Source of the DNA: Tolypocladium sp. Sup5 PDA-1
Taxonomy: Eukaryota; Ascomycota; Sordariomycetes; Hypocreales; Ophiocordycipitaceae
Assembly: GCA_000750105.3 (NCBI GenBank)
Contig: JPHH03000034.1
Location: 277,028-341,027, forward strand
Length of the DNA stretch: 64,000 bases
Direction: 5' to 3'
The translations under genes and the position numbers were made by a program. How positions within the stretch are numbered: position 1 is the first letter of the stretch; every line of letters begins with the position of its first letter. Under the pieces are notes generated by a model. That model ran no database searches and was not told where the DNA came from. It worked only from the letters and a program-made list of their open reading frames with translations. This document shows positions 23,115 to 34,765 of this stretch, one piece after another.

Positions 23115-23690
23115 TCATGTCTCGATAATAGGCCCCTGGTACTGTTTCTTACCCCAAACCAAGTAATTGTCGCGTAGAAGATATATGCCACTATAATGGC
23201 TGCTGGAAAGACAGCAGGCCTGCACTTTTGCTTGTATGGTCAAGCGGATTTATCCGACAGTAATACACAATGCTAAACATGGCGACCATGCCCGCCACTA
23301 AAACGCTGTAGTTCATCGAGGCTGCATCAACCGGAGTTGCCGGGGGGAAGAAGCTAAAGAACAGGATGACGACTAAATACGCGCAGGCAAAGGCATTGTT
23401 AATAATGCCAGAAATACCAGTGATACGCCAAGGACCCCAGACCAGTTCCACACTAGTCGTATTAGCAACAGCGGGGAGTGGTGTCTCATCGGGCCGTTCG
23501 ATGCCGTTGATGCAACGTCGGTAGAGAAGCAGAGAAGTGGCGATGAGGTACAAGCTGGAGACGGAGATGGAGATGACGTCGTTGAACGCAGTAGAGGATC
23601 CAATGTTAATAAGGGCCAGAAGGCAGGAGATGACGAGAGGGAGTAGATTAGATAGACTAGGCTTAGGTCTTAATATAGAATTTTTATATA
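23115..23690 (-). pseudogene. C-terminal remnant of an amino-acid permease (APC family)
   Basis: On the minus strand, codons from about 23690 down to 23260 read a typical fungal amino-acid/GABA permease end: INIGSSTAFNDVISISVSSL, then VWGPWRITG, NNAFACAYLVVILFF, FPPATPV and MNYSVLVAGMVAMFSIVYY. The expected last exon is found further on at 23165-23115, reading YLVWGKKQYQGPIIET followed by a stop. No clean splice joins the two parts. Upstream, the gene dissolves into the AT-rich block at 23.65-24.4 kb, so the N-terminal two thirds is missing. It is a relic, not a working transporter. Confidence 0.75.
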
Positions 23691-24400
23691 GGATACCTTA
23701 AGTTATTTATGCTCTTTATTATTAAGTTCGAATACTACTATCTCGAAAGAAGCCGTCTATAAGATAACGAACGATAATAAGAGCTTTTAACCCCGATCTT
23801 AATATAACCTAAGAGTAAGTAAAAGGCTTATTAATTAGTTAACTTACTTAGTTAAAGCCTGAAAATAAGTATGATACGTTAGTTACTACCCTGCCCTCCC
23901 TATTTAAATATTTATAGAAGGTGGATTCTGCTAGCGTAGTTTATAACCTAGAAAGAATCGGTATAATAAAGCATCTAGAGCCTCGAGAATAGATAGCTCC
24001 TCCTTAGTTTATAATTTCACGAATTAAGCTCTTAGCTTTTCCTCTAAAATTTTTAAGATAGCATTCGTTACCTTTCCGCGTATTTCCTTCTTTATTCTAC
24101 TATACAAATGTTTCCTTAGACAGGCACGGCCTCTATATTATATACCTTATAAACTCCGTTACTCTCGGCTTTCAGTATATTCGTTTTCCCTTATTAAAGT
24201 AATCTCCGATAACTGTCTTTGAGAGTCTCGCTACGGCATATAATAATAAGATTAGAAAGGTAACTGCGAAAAAGCAGCAAAATGTAACTATAACTACTAA
24301 ACCTTAAGGAAATTCTTCTATGACCGTTACTTTCTCGCCGCCGATGCCGCCCTTAAATCAGCCGTAACCCTGAGATATACTTCCCTTAGTGTCATTTTAC
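23650..24400. repeat. AT-rich RIP-like block
   Basis: About 750 bases are rich in TA, TTA and TAG words and depleted in CA/TG, with no open frame. They abut the truncated permease on one side and the MDR gene on the other. The pattern fits RIP of an inserted transposon that broke the permease. The element itself is not identifiable by eye. Confidence 0.6.
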
Positions 24401-24725
24401 ATTTTTCAAACTCCAGAACCGGCTGCGGAAGACTGATGTCGGCGCCAGAATGAAGTTACAGTACTCAGCGCCAGTTCCATGTGACTGGCTTACAGACTCT
24501 CTCGAATGCCTGCTTATAAATACTATCCCGTAATACTGACTAATATTGATTAACCCGCAACTGCAAGGGAACAATAATTTGAATTGATAAGCAGTAGAAG
24601 TGCTTAGTAATGATGCGGTATTAAGGTTACCACGTAAGTGAGAGGTATATACTAACCGACCTATCTTCTTAGGGAACATATTTGTTCAAAAGTTACATAT
24701 GTTCGAAAAGGTTTCCCGTGATATA

Positions 24726-25867
24726 ATGCCTCAATCCTGGCAAATTTATCCTAATGTCAAAGGAGCCTCGTGGCGCTCCGAAGCTGCCCTCGCCAACCTT
24801 GAACTTAGAGACGTTGCGAAGCCCACTGCTCAACCAGGCATGGCTCTTGTCCGCATTCGGGCCGTTGCCCTTAATGCTCGAGATCTAATGGTAATTGCGA
24901 ACGACCCAGTTTACCCAACGAAAGCCGTTCCGGGCATCAGTCCCTGTAGTGACGGTGCAGGGATTGTCGAAGCTGTCGGCGAGCTTAGTATATGGGAAGT
25001 TGGGGACAGAGTCATCCTGGCGCAGAATTCATGGATAAGTGGACTTGATGCAGCTGGTTTTAATATCAATTCTGCACTGGGTGGAGGAGCGGTACAAGGT
25101 ACCCTAAGACAGTATGCTGTCGTCAGAGACGACCACCTGCTGCGGGCGCCGAGAAACTTGAGTTTTGAAGAAGCGGCCACGATCCCCACAGCTGGTGGAA
25201 CAGCGGCGAATGCTCTGTTCTTCGGCCCGATAAAGACTGAGAAAGGAGTAACGGTCCTGACGCAAGGCACCGGCGGTGTTAGCACCTTCGCTATTCAGGT
25301 ACCTGGTCGACATAGATATAGTAATAGAGAGGCACTGACAAATGTAGCTTGCGGCAGCTGCTGGAGCCACAGTGATAGCAACATCTTCATCTGATGAGAA
25401 GCTGGAGCTGGCAAGGCGCCTTGGGGCATCCCAAACGATCAACTATCGAAAGCAGCCCGAGTGGGATCACGAAGTTCGGCGGCTGAATAACGGTAGGGGA
25501 GTTGAAGGTCGGAGGTGCCGGCACGATTGAAATGTCGCTTAAAAGTCTACGTCAAGGAGGGCTTGTCTCTGTTATCGGTATTCTCACACCATCTCAGCAA
25601 CTTGATCTTATACCAGAATTATTATATGGCGCTAAAACAGGTAAGCAGCTCCTTCTAAAGATTCATAGAAGGACTGATCTGAACATGGTAACAGCAAGGG
25701 GCGTACTGGGCATGAGCAGAGATATGAATATTGAGCTTGTCCGAATGATTGAGGAGCATGAAATCCGCCCTGTTATTGCGCGTACTTTTGAGTGGGATAA
25801 GGCTAAAGAAGCACTAAAGATGTTATTAGATCAAACAGATGTTGGGAAGATTGTTATTAAGGTATAG
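24726..25867 (+). pseudogene. frameshifted MDR-family alcohol dehydrogenase / quinone reductase
   Basis: The reading begins at MPQSWQIYPN (24726; an upstream in-frame ATG at 24699 also exists). Exon 1 ends at 25298, a 49-nt intron (GTACCT...TGTAG) follows, and exon 2 starts at 25348 with LAAAAGATVIATSSS. The N-terminal GroES-like fold and Rossmann motif (TGGVSTFAIQ/LAAAAGA) are those of zinc-independent MDR enzymes related to YogA. Near 25495-25510 the frame breaks: after NNGRGV the usual few residues are missing and the reading resumes one base off at VGGAGTIEMSLKSLRQGG. The rest runs cleanly to VGKIVIKV and a stop at 25867. No intron repairs the break. It is either a recent pseudogene or a base error in an otherwise intact gene. 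Confidence 0.7.
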
Positions 25868-26210
25868 ATCATATTGTTCAAATACGCTTAGTATAACGTG
25901 CCTCGTCGGCCCATAGGGAGAGATTAACCCTGGTCCTGTATCTGTGATAGCCCCGTGCTCCGAGCGTGTTATTCTGCGCCTGTTTGCCAAGCAGGGTGTC
26001 TCTGTGCCGTTTCGGTGCAGCGCGTTATAGAGCTTGTTTGATGTTATGATGGATGGCCATTGCGATTAAAAGAAGCAAAAGAATGATAATTCGTGAACAA
26101 CAGCTGGGAAAAGAAAGACGACGGACAGTTCCGGAGCGCTTGTTATAAATGAGAAGTAGAGGAAGAGAACGAGGAACGACAGCATAGAGCGCCGGCTCTT
26201 CTTATGCTCT
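25868..26210. other. short gap between two relics
   Basis: No gene is seen. This is the flank of the MDR pseudogene. Confidence 0.4.
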
Positions 26211-26545
26211 TCGAAGACGCGGCAAACATCGCTGCGGGAGTCAAGTTTGCAGCAGAGTCGAATGTACGATTGACCATCCAGAATCTAGCCATGAGTGCGT
26301 CATCATGGTCTTGTCTAACAAGGTTGTGGCAGAGCAATCGCTAACTAGCAGCTAGCAGCTATATGGGAAAGTCTACGGGGGCTGGTAGCCTGCAAATCTG
26401 GACCCACAAGCTGCAATCGATTGAGTTCCTGGATTACAAGTCCGAGTACTACACCGGGAAAGCCGGCAAGATAGGCGCTGGAGTGCAAGGCTACGACCTC
26501 AATGCAGGCGCCAAAGAAGCAGGGCTGGTGTTTTTGGCCTTATAG
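26211..26545 (+). pseudogene. relic of a berberine-bridge-type FAD-linked oxidase
   Basis: The plus strand reads IAAGVKFAAESNVRLTIQN, then after a one-base slip SH(D), an intron-like gap (26295-26358, GTGCGT...TAGCAG) and YMGKSTGAGSLQIWTH, followed by FLDYKSEYYTGKAGKIGAGV. This matches the N-terminal FAD-binding_4 domain of 6-hydroxynicotine-oxidase/BBE-like enzymes (usual order: AGVKFA, NTGHDYMGKSTG, GAGV). The reading ends abruptly at 26545. The flavin-binding C-terminal half and the substrate domain are gone. It is a decayed fragment. Confidence 0.7.
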
Positions 26546-26683
26546 GGAAGTACGTCCCTTATATATATATAAATATATCTAGACCCCCTTGCACTGCCTC
26601 CATCGTAGGGTATGTCTGTCTTCCCCGTTAAAATATATATCGTCTACCTTTTAGTTCGTTTCTGGATCTCTATAAGCTAAAGA
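26546..26683. other. AT-microsatellite gap
   Basis: A short TATATATATATAAATATAT run lies near 26560-26580. No gene is seen. Confidence 0.5.
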
Positions 26684-27966
26684 TTACTCCTTCGAATACT
26701 GAATACTATACTCGACCGTCTTCTGAATCCCGGGCGCCGTGTCCTTTGGCCCCTGATTTCCTGCTAGGATGCTCTCCTCGCTCCCCGTGTTAGAGCTCGG
26801 CCGCTGGATCGAGGCCAGATGCAGGCCCTGCGATTTAACGCCGCCCAGCTCAACCCAGTCACGACCGCCCCTGGACTGGCTCCCAGTCGTGGCTCGCGAC
26901 TTTCCAGTGCCGTACCCGGGCGTCTCATACGCGTTGGGGTATCCCTTGCTCCTCAGCGCTGGGAACAACTTGACGACAAAGGGCCGGAGGATCGGCAGGC
27001 AGGCGCACACGACGGCCACGTTCGGCTCGACAATGGTCCACATGACGTTTGCGATGTTGTACGTGCTGTCGGGCGACTTGGCAAAGATGTCCAGCGTCGT
27101 GACGCGCAGACACGACGTCACGACGACGAAGATGCCCACCGCGAACACAGCCATCAGCGCGACCTTTTGGGCGACGGGTACCTCGAGCCGCCACACGAGC
27201 GGCATGGGCAGCAGCAGTATAATGACGTCGGTGGCGATGGAGAAGCCCGCGTTGGCGAACCAGAAGTTGGCCATGTTGATGCACGTCCCCGGGACGCTCT
27301 TGTCGAACGCGCGCATGACGGGGCGACACTGGAAGATAGTAGTGGCGACGGAGGCGGTGCAGTAGACGGCGACACAGGAGAGGAGCGCCCAGCATGACCA
27401 GCGGAACCAGCGGACGATGCGGAAGAGGCGGAGGTAGAGGAGGAGGATGCAGCACTTGGACAGGTTGATGGAGGCTTTGTACGTGACCTGGGCCATGAAG
27501 AAGTACTGGGGGGGTCAGCACGCGCGGCGTTGAACGGCGGTGTTTCAACAAACCTTTAATGTATCGAATCTGTCGTGGCCTTTGATTGTAACCCAGTGTC
27601 GTCCCATTCCATATTGGCACGCTGAGAGTTTAGTTCAGGGGCCGGCTCGTTGGGATTGAAACGGCTGTCAGTATGGACTCACAGGCCACGAGGAAGCCGC
27701 TTGTCAGCAGCGTGAATATCTAAACCACCAGTGAGTGGCATGCAGGGGAAAATGGCCCGGCAAGACGACCAGACGATATGTGGTAAACTCACCAAAGCTG
27801 CAACGGCAGTCCAGTCATCGGCGCCCATCTTTCCCCCTCGCCTCAGCCGCGCCCATACCCGCAGGCCCATGAGCACGGGGCAGATGACGACAAAGACGCC
27901 CGCGGGTATGTAGACAAGATGGCCATTGTTGTCGTCTGGGTTGATGTCTGCCGTCGAGTCTGCCAT
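26684..27966 (-). CDS. rhodopsin-like 7TM integral membrane protein (Pth11/SAT4-like)
   Basis: I splice four exons on the minus strand: 27966-27793, 27719-27683, 27621-27554 and 27505-26684. Phases agree, giving 366 residues from MADSTADINPDD. Family landmarks of the fungal rhodopsin-type domain are visible: RVWARLRRGGKMGADDW after the first helix, QYGMGRHW in exon 3, then YFFMAQVTYKASINLSK, and LLYLRLF plus a C-x-P motif (FQCRPV) further on. Seven hydrophobic segments are followed by a polar cytoplasmic tail of about 90 residues. Such proteins sit in the plasma membrane; Pth11-related ones sense surfaces, and others are orphan. No CFEM domain precedes the helices. The ligand is unknown. Confidence 0.85.
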
Positions 27967-30150
27967 CTTGCGGGTTGAGATCAAACCATTGCAATACTGC
28001 GCGTTCGAGCTCGAGAGATCTTCGCTGTCCAGGTCGGTTTGATGGGTCAAATAGTTTTGCAGCTTCTGTGCGGGATAATATGTAGCGATCAAACCAGGAA
28101 GCGAACCTGTGCAAGGCTCTGCAGTCGATCAACAAAAGGGAACGGGTGCCGGTGAACTCCTATGCCGGACTTGTGCAGGGGAAAGACCCTCAAGGGAGCC
28201 GAGTTTGGTCGACTACCAGCTGAGTATTATATGAAAGGGACAAAGTGCTTAGGACCGAACCCCGAAAGGGGTAACCGACTCTTGTCGCGTGCCCGGTAAG
28301 TCAGAGGCAGTGACAGGCATGGTGATCCGCTAATTTACGAGTCGTTCGGTTTCACTCGCCCGGAGGAACATGAGCATTGGCCCAGCGCATCCGCGGTCTG
28401 TGACGCACGAGGTAGGTTACGGGGCGCGGCCGTGGCCCTAATCGAGTCGAAGCACGGCCGGGGTATGACAAGTGATGCGTGCAAAGCATTGCTTGGTTGC
28501 CCATCCCGGCCCACGCAGGCAGAAAGTTTCACGCGTGGGTTCTGAGATCTCTTTGCACAGACTGCCGCAGGACCCGATCATCACATTGATTCTCCGAGTC
28601 ACAGACGGAACCCCACTGACCCGTGGCTACCTTGACTGACAGAACGGGATCGATCAGGCCATCCTGTAGCAACTCTCCACTATACGAGTATGATCATGAA
28701 GTAATACGGACCAGACACAGGGACGACAACCGTTGGGGAGAGTAACGAGCCCTGTAGTTCACCAAACATTGCAATACACGCCGCAGTCTGCTGCAATTCG
28801 AGAAAAGCCGGTGACGCTTCCAAGCTCTGTACTAAATTGGCTGGTTACATCTGTGCCGCCCAACATCGCTGCTCAAGTGCACTCTAGTACGGAGTATGCA
28901 GGCGAGCAAATGAGGTTGCTCGGAGTGGCACAGTAGCCCCCCTGCCTCGCGCTAATGCACGTTGTATGCGGTTGGTTGTCGAGTTCCAGCCGGCCCCCTC
29001 AGACAGAAGTCCCAATCTCATATGACGATCCCGGTCCAATAGGGGACCCTGATGCGATGCTACAAAAATTGTCGTGGGCTTTTGCCCTTCTCAACTCTTG
29101 ACAATCCGCACCAGGCCGGCGAGGTATACGCGCGTTGACCCGACGTTGATTGAGTTGCCGAGGGTTGTGGGCTGAACGTGCCTAGTTGCCGGTTCCCGTT
29201 CGTGCCAACGAGTTAGGCAAAGGCGATCTCCCTCCCGTCCCGGCTGGGCACGGCCAAAAAAAAACCTGCTAAAACTTGTCAGCGGCTTCCCTGGGCTTTG
29301 AGGCGTTGGCGGGTGGCTAACTTAGTTCAGTGGGGCTCAGACAGCAAGGGTCCAACGGCGCGATGGAAGGCTTCCATGTCGTGTCAAGTTCCATTAACTC
29401 AGCAGTCGTGCAACGGCAAATCGGACCACGACGGACCTTGCACCGAGGCTGGTTCCATGGTACACCATGCGGGCCCCTCTCGTAACGATGGGGGCTCCGG
29501 TGAGCGCTCCCCAATGGACCAGTGGCTCTCCATGCCCGCAAGGGCAGGCTCAGACTTCGGTACGCGGATGACACTCCGTCCTCCCGGGCTGGGGATCTCG
29601 TCAGTCCCCCCACTCTTCGACGACGAGTCCTTTTCTGGAACTCGTTGCTTCGATTGGATGATCCTCTGGCCGGGGGCTACGCCCTCGCCGATGGCTGCAC
29701 GTTGCGGCCGAACGATTCAAACAAGGCATTAGCACCAGAAACCGCCGGCAAAAAATTAAAGAGCTAGCGGAGGAGTCAATATCTCCAAGCTCCTTTCAGC
29801 CAGCCATCCCCTTCCGTATCTTGGGCAAACCAAGTGGTTGTGTAAATTAACTCGCAGCTTGGCGCGCCGTGGACCAGTATCCAGTGTCCTGCCGGACGCT
29901 TGCTGTGCGACCGAGTCCTTCCCCGTGCGTTGCCGCGGAGTTCTCTTTTATCATCCATCTCCTCGTGGCGACCACGTTTTTCTCGTGTCTCACTTCGTCT
30001 CCCCAGCCTGCTCCTTGCGTGCGGAGTGGCCCTGTTGCTGATTGCTGATTCCTCACCCTCTTCTTTCGTTACTCGCTTCATCTTCTTTGCTTTGCCTTTG
30101 CTTCTGCACCATAGCCTATAATAATCGGGCATCCGGTCATCGCGTTGAAC
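27967..30150. other. intergenic region between divergent rhodopsin-like and MFS genes
   Basis: This 2.2-kb region carries both promoters. Open frames at 29298-29767 overlap on both strands and look incidental. One TACGGAGTA lies at 28888-28896. The leader just before the MFS start is pyrimidine-rich. Confidence 0.45.
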
Positions 30151-31691
30151 ATGTCGTCGCTCGAGGAAAAGCACCCCGAGGCAGGCGCGCACGCCGTCTC
30201 AACGCCCGACTCCACGGTCTCCGAGGCCTGTGACGCGCCCATCGACCCCAAGGCCGAGCGCAAGCTCGTCGCCAAGCTCGACCTCATCATCTTCCCCGTC
30301 TTCTTCGTCATCTACATGATGGCGTTCCTCGACCGAATCAACATTAGCAACGCCTCCATCCAGGGCCTCACGGCGGAGCTCGAGCTCGACGTCGGCAGCC
30401 GCTTCAACGTGTGCCTGTTTGTAAGCCTCCTCCAATGCGCTTGACACCGTCGACGTTGTTCTCTTACTGACGCGCCAAGGCCTACTACATATCGTATGTC
30501 CTGCTCGAGATCCCCTCCAACATGATCATCAAAAAGGTCCGCCCCTCGCTCTACATCTCGGGCCTCATGTTCACCTGGGGCATCATCAACATGTGCATGG
30601 GCTTCGTCCACTCGTACGGCGCCCTCATCGCGCTGCGCATCCTGCTTGGCGTCTTCGAGGCCGGCGTGCTCCCCGGCATCATCTACGTCACGTCCATGTA
30701 CTACAAGCGCCACGAGTATCAGAAGCGCATGTCCTTCTTCTTCTGCAGCACCGTCGTCGCCGGCGCGTTCGGCGGCCTGCTGGCGTACGCCATCGCCGGG
30801 CTGGGCCGCGAGGGCATGGCCGCCTGGCGCTGGATCTTCATCATCGAGGGCGCTATCACGTCGGCGCTCGCTATTGTTGCGGCGTTTGTCATCATCGACT
30901 GGCCGGAGCAGACGCGCTACCTCTGTGCCGAGGAGAAGGAGCTCCTCCGCAGGCGCATGGCCGCCGACGTGGGCGACGAGTGCCGCATGGACACGCTCAA
31001 CAAGTTCGCCTTCCAGCGCATCGTCAGAGACTACAAGATCTGGCTCGCAGGGCTCATCTACATGGGCATCTCGGTGGCCGGCCTCTCGGGCACCTTCTTC
31101 CTGCCCACGATCCTGCTCGAGTTCAAGTGGACCGCGCAGGAGGCCCAGGTGCGCACCATCCCCGTGTACGTGCTCGCCGCCGGCATGATGCTCCTAGGCG
31201 CGTGGGCCTCGGACAAGCTCAAGCACCGTTTCGGCTTCATCTTTGGCGGCGCGTGCTTCTCGACCATCGGGTACGGCATGCTGCTCGCGCAGGAGGGAAA
31301 GTCGCGCGATTACAAGTTCGCGGCCGTCTTCCTCGTCTTCGGCGGCGCCTATATGATCACGCCAATAGCGCTGGCCTGGCTGCAGAACAACCTGTCGGGC
31401 CACTGGAAGCGCGCGTTTGGCGCGTCGGCGCAGGTTATGGTCGGGAACCTGGCAGGCATCATCGGGGCCTTCATCTTCATCAAGACCGAGAAGCCCTACT
31501 ACAAGACGGGCTACGGCGTCGCGCTGGGCATGATGTGGGTGGGCGCGCTGGCGGCGACGGCCCTGGCAGCGCTTCTGTGGAGGGAGAACCGCAAGAGGGA
31601 GAGGGGGGAGCGCGACGAGAGGCTCACGCTGCCGGAGGAGGACAGGCGCAACATGGGCGACTGGCACCCGAGCTTCCGGTTTACTCTGTAA
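30151..31691 (+). CDS. MFS transporter, Dal5/allantoate-permease type (anion:cation symporter)
   Basis: Exons are 30151-30420 and 30480-31691, with a 59-nt intron (GTAAGC...GCCAAG), giving 493 residues. The start is the ATG at 30151 (MSSLEEKHPE). The sequence shows the ACS-family layout: an acidic N-tail, KLDLIIFPVFFVIYMMAFLDR at helix 1 with the conserved D-R, AYYISYVLLEIPSN after the intron, and RILLGVFEAGVLPGIIY. Twelve hydrophobic segments and a central polar loop are present. Dal5-type carriers import small organic anions such as allantoate, nicotinate, pantothenate or carboxylates by proton symport at the plasma membrane. It stands 0.8 kb upstream of a ThDP enzyme on the same strand, so it may bring in that enzyme's substrate. 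Confidence 0.9.
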
Positions 31692-32483
31692 ACTCGACGT
31701 GCTGTTTGCTTTGAATATCGTACAAGCATACACCATAGAGAATGCCATCAGCTTGTTACCGACCAATGTTGACTCCGTATCGGTAGTTGTGAAGTCGCGT
31801 AATTGAACTCGGTGAAAGCTGCCAGGGAAGCTGATAGTCTGTGGGCGAAACTCATCAACGACAGATCCGGTACTGAAGAAAAAGAAACCATTGAATCCTC
31901 TAATTCCAAATTGTCAAGGACCGGGAACAAACTAAAACCGTGAGCGAAGAAAAGAGTGCCTGCCACAAGTTGTTGCATGGGAGGGAACCTGGCCGCCAGA
32001 CATGAACCTGCAGTCGGCCTACACATGGCAAAATCGTCCAGTAGGATGAAGACTCCCCAGTTGGCCGAGGGTATTTGAAGGCGCCCCCACCAGCACCCTC
32101 TAACGGAGCAAGGGTCCTGGCCTAGTGTCTCCCATCTCGGTCCTCTACTCCGATGCTAGAAGAGGGGAAATAAACTACGTTGCGGTACGGAGCCAAGGAG
32201 TATCCGTACGGAACATTCAACCATGACAAACCGGGATGGGATTGACTTCTTGGCCCGAGTTGCGGGTGGGGGAGGTCGTCTCATCTCATGCACTCCACTC
32301 CAACTCCAAGTATAACCAGGGCTCACGCACTGCGACTCTACATCATGAGCCCAACCCAATCCAACCGCACCGCATCGTCGACAATCTGACTTGACGTGTG
32401 CAGAGATCTCCATCTCTGTTATTGGCACCTTCCGGATCTCATTGTTGGTTACGTGACGCAGTTCGTCTGTGAGCAGGGGCAAA
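31692..32483. other. intergenic spacer between MFS and ThDP genes
   Basis: No gene is seen. It serves as the MFS 3' flank and the promoter of the ThDP enzyme gene. A variant GACTCCGTA occurs near 31770. Confidence 0.5.
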
Positions 32484-34376
32484 ATGTATACCGCGTCGTT
32501 TGCCTTTTTCGAGGCCATTGCCGATGCGGGCGTCTCGCACTGCTTCGTCAACCTGGGCTCCGACCACCCCAGCATCATCGAGGCCATGGTGCGGATGAGG
32601 TCGAACCCCAAGTTTCCGCGCATCATAACATGCCCGAGTGAGGTAGTCTCCCTCTGTCTACACCCACCCGCCGGCAGTTGCGAATGGCCTGTCAGCTACA
32701 GATGGCAGCCACTGACAAGGTATGACAGATGGTCGCCATGTCCATGGCCGACGGCTACGCCCGCCTCACCGGCAAGGCCCAGTGCGTCATCATCCACGTC
32801 GATGTCGGCACGCAGGCCCTCGGCGTCGCCGTCCACAACGCCTCCAGCGGCCGCGCCCCCGTGCTCGTCTTCGCGGGCACCTCGCCCTTCACGCTCGAGG
32901 GCGAGCTGCGCGGCTCCCGCAGCGAGTTCATCCACTGGCTACAGGACGTGCCCGACCAGCGCGCCATCGTCGCCCAGTACTGCCGCTACACGGCCGAGCT
33001 CAAGACGGGCGTCAACGTCAAGCAGATGGTCAACCGCGCCTTGCAGTTTGCGTGCAGTGTACCCCAGGGACCCGTGTATCTATGCGCCGGGAGGGAGGTG
33101 CTCGAGGCGGAGATGGAGCCGTATGAGATGAGCCTCGGGCAGCGGTACTGGGATCCTGTCGAGTTGGGAGGTCTACCGCCACGGGCCGCGAGCAGGATCG
33201 CAGAGACGCTAGCAGGCGCATCGAGGCCGTTGCTGGTGACGGGGTACTCGGGGCGCAACCACGCCGTCCCCAAGACGTTGGTTGAGTTGGCCGACACGGT
33301 CAAGGCCCTGCGCGTGCTCGACGAGGCGGGCAGCGATATGTGCTTCCCGGGAGACCATCCGGCGTGGCTGGGCGTCAAGCAGGGCGCCGACCAGTCCATC
33401 GCCGAAGCCGACGTCATCGTGGTGCTCGACTGCGACGTGCCTTGGATCCAGACGCGGTGCAAGCCCCGGCCAGACGCGACCGTCTTTCACATTGATGTCG
33501 ACCCGCTTAAGCAGCGCATGCCGCTGTTTTATATCCAGTCTGATGCGAGGTACCAGGCCGACGCCCTTCTCTCGATGCAGCAGGTCCTCGAAAACCTGCG
33601 CAGCCCAGACAGCGAGGCGGCCAGGGTCCTCAAGTCACAGGACCTGGCGGCAGCAGAGGCCGCGCGGCGCGACTCCTACGCCGCAAAGATAGAGGGCATC
33701 GAGCGTGCGGCGGCTCCCCTCGCGGACGGGACCTTTGGAACGGCGCACCTCAGCAAGGTCCTCCGGTCGGTCTGCCCCGAGGACACCATCTGGGCGGTCG
33801 AGGCCGTCACCAACACGGGCTTCATCCACGACAACGTGCGCCCGACGCGGCCCGGCTCGTGGATCAACTGCGGCGGCGGGGGGCTCGGCTGGTCCGGCGG
33901 CGGCGCGTTGGGCATCAAGCTCGCGGCCGACGCCGAGGGCCAGCGCCAATTTGTCTGCCAGGTCGTCGGCGACGGGACCTACCTCTTCTCGATGCCGGGG
34001 AGCGTGTACTGGATATCGAAGAGGTACGGCATCCCGGTGCTGACCATTGTGCTCAACAACAACGGTGAGTGAGGCCAAATGCGCATCGTGATCAATTGAC
34101 ACGCTGACCAGTCCAGGATGGAACGCGCCGCGCAAGTCGTACATGCTGGTGCACCCCGACGGCGAGGCCTCGCGAGCGTCAAACGAGGACATCAGCATTT
34201 CGTTTGCGCCGCCGCCAGACTACGCAGGCATCGCGGCAGCGGCGGGCGGGGGCGACGTGCACGCGCTGAGGGTCGACAGGGCCGAGGAGCTTGAGGCAGT
34301 GCTGAGGGACGCCGTCGCTAAGGTGCTCGCTGGAAGGACGGCCGTCGTCGACTGCCGCGTCGTGCCGGATTGTTAG
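32484..34376 (+). CDS. thiamine-diphosphate-dependent lyase/decarboxylase
   Basis: Exons are 32484-32642, 32729-34064 and 34117-34376, giving 584 residues. The ATG at 32484 opens MYTASFAFFEAIADAG. Three domains of the acetolactate synthase / benzoylformate decarboxylase superfamily are visible. The N-terminal PYR domain has a glutamate at the first splice (CPSE/MVAMSMADGYARLTG, E53) that should activate the cofactor. A central domain follows. The C-terminal PP domain has the ThDP/Mg signature GDG (467) ... NNN (496-498). The FAD site and long specificity loops of true acetolactate synthase are not obvious, so a 2-hydroxyacyl lyase, aldehyde lyase or 2-oxoacid decarboxylase role is more likely. 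It is flanked by an ACS-type importer and an AhpD-like gene on the same strand. Confidence 0.88.
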
Positions 34377-34398
34377 AGTCTGTGAGTTAATTACTCCG

Positions 34399-34414
34399 TA
34401 CTTCGTACGAAGTA
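34399..34414. repeat. 16-bp perfect palindrome downstream of ThDP gene
   Basis: TACTTCGTACGAAGTA lies about 25 bases after the stop codon, next to a TACTCCGTA copy (34392-34400). It could be a binding site or a short hairpin in the 3' UTR. No role is shown. Confidence 0.7.
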
Positions 34415-34765
34415 GAGTATCAGTATAAGTATATAGAATATTGCAGAGTGTAACGTCACCACCCGGAACACCCCATAACCGCGCATAATCGATTTTCTCG
34501 ACGAAAAGTAACTTTTAAAATGCGGCCGTAGCGCTCTTAATAAATACATGTCTCAATCCGTTATGAACGGACTAGTAAATTACCTAATAAGAAGTCCGCA
34601 TATAGAAATAGCAGCCGATATATTCCGTAGCACCAGCAGATGCATTATTTCACTGCGGTGAGCTCGATAAGAACGAAAACCTTATTAATTACCCCTCGTA
34701 TTCTCTCCTTCTGCTTATTGTTTCTCCCTTAACTTAATCATCTCATAAGCCACAAGCTGTTCAGC
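34415..34765. other. spacer between ThDP and AhpD-like genes
   Basis: This is a moderately AT-rich, TA-rich stretch without a gene, possibly lightly RIP-affected. It holds the promoter of the AhpD-like gene. Confidence 0.45.

Noticed and set aside
29298..29767. 144-codon frame upstream of the MFS gene
   Set aside because: Overlaps other frames, with no domain and no start context; probably promoter DNA.
30312..31766. Long antisense frames across the MFS gene
   Set aside because: Arg/Ala-rich shadows of a GC-rich gene; the sense frame has the family motifs.
32696..34198. Several long frames overlapping the ThDP gene
   Set aside because: Low-complexity Ser/Arg/Ala shadow translations of the real exon.
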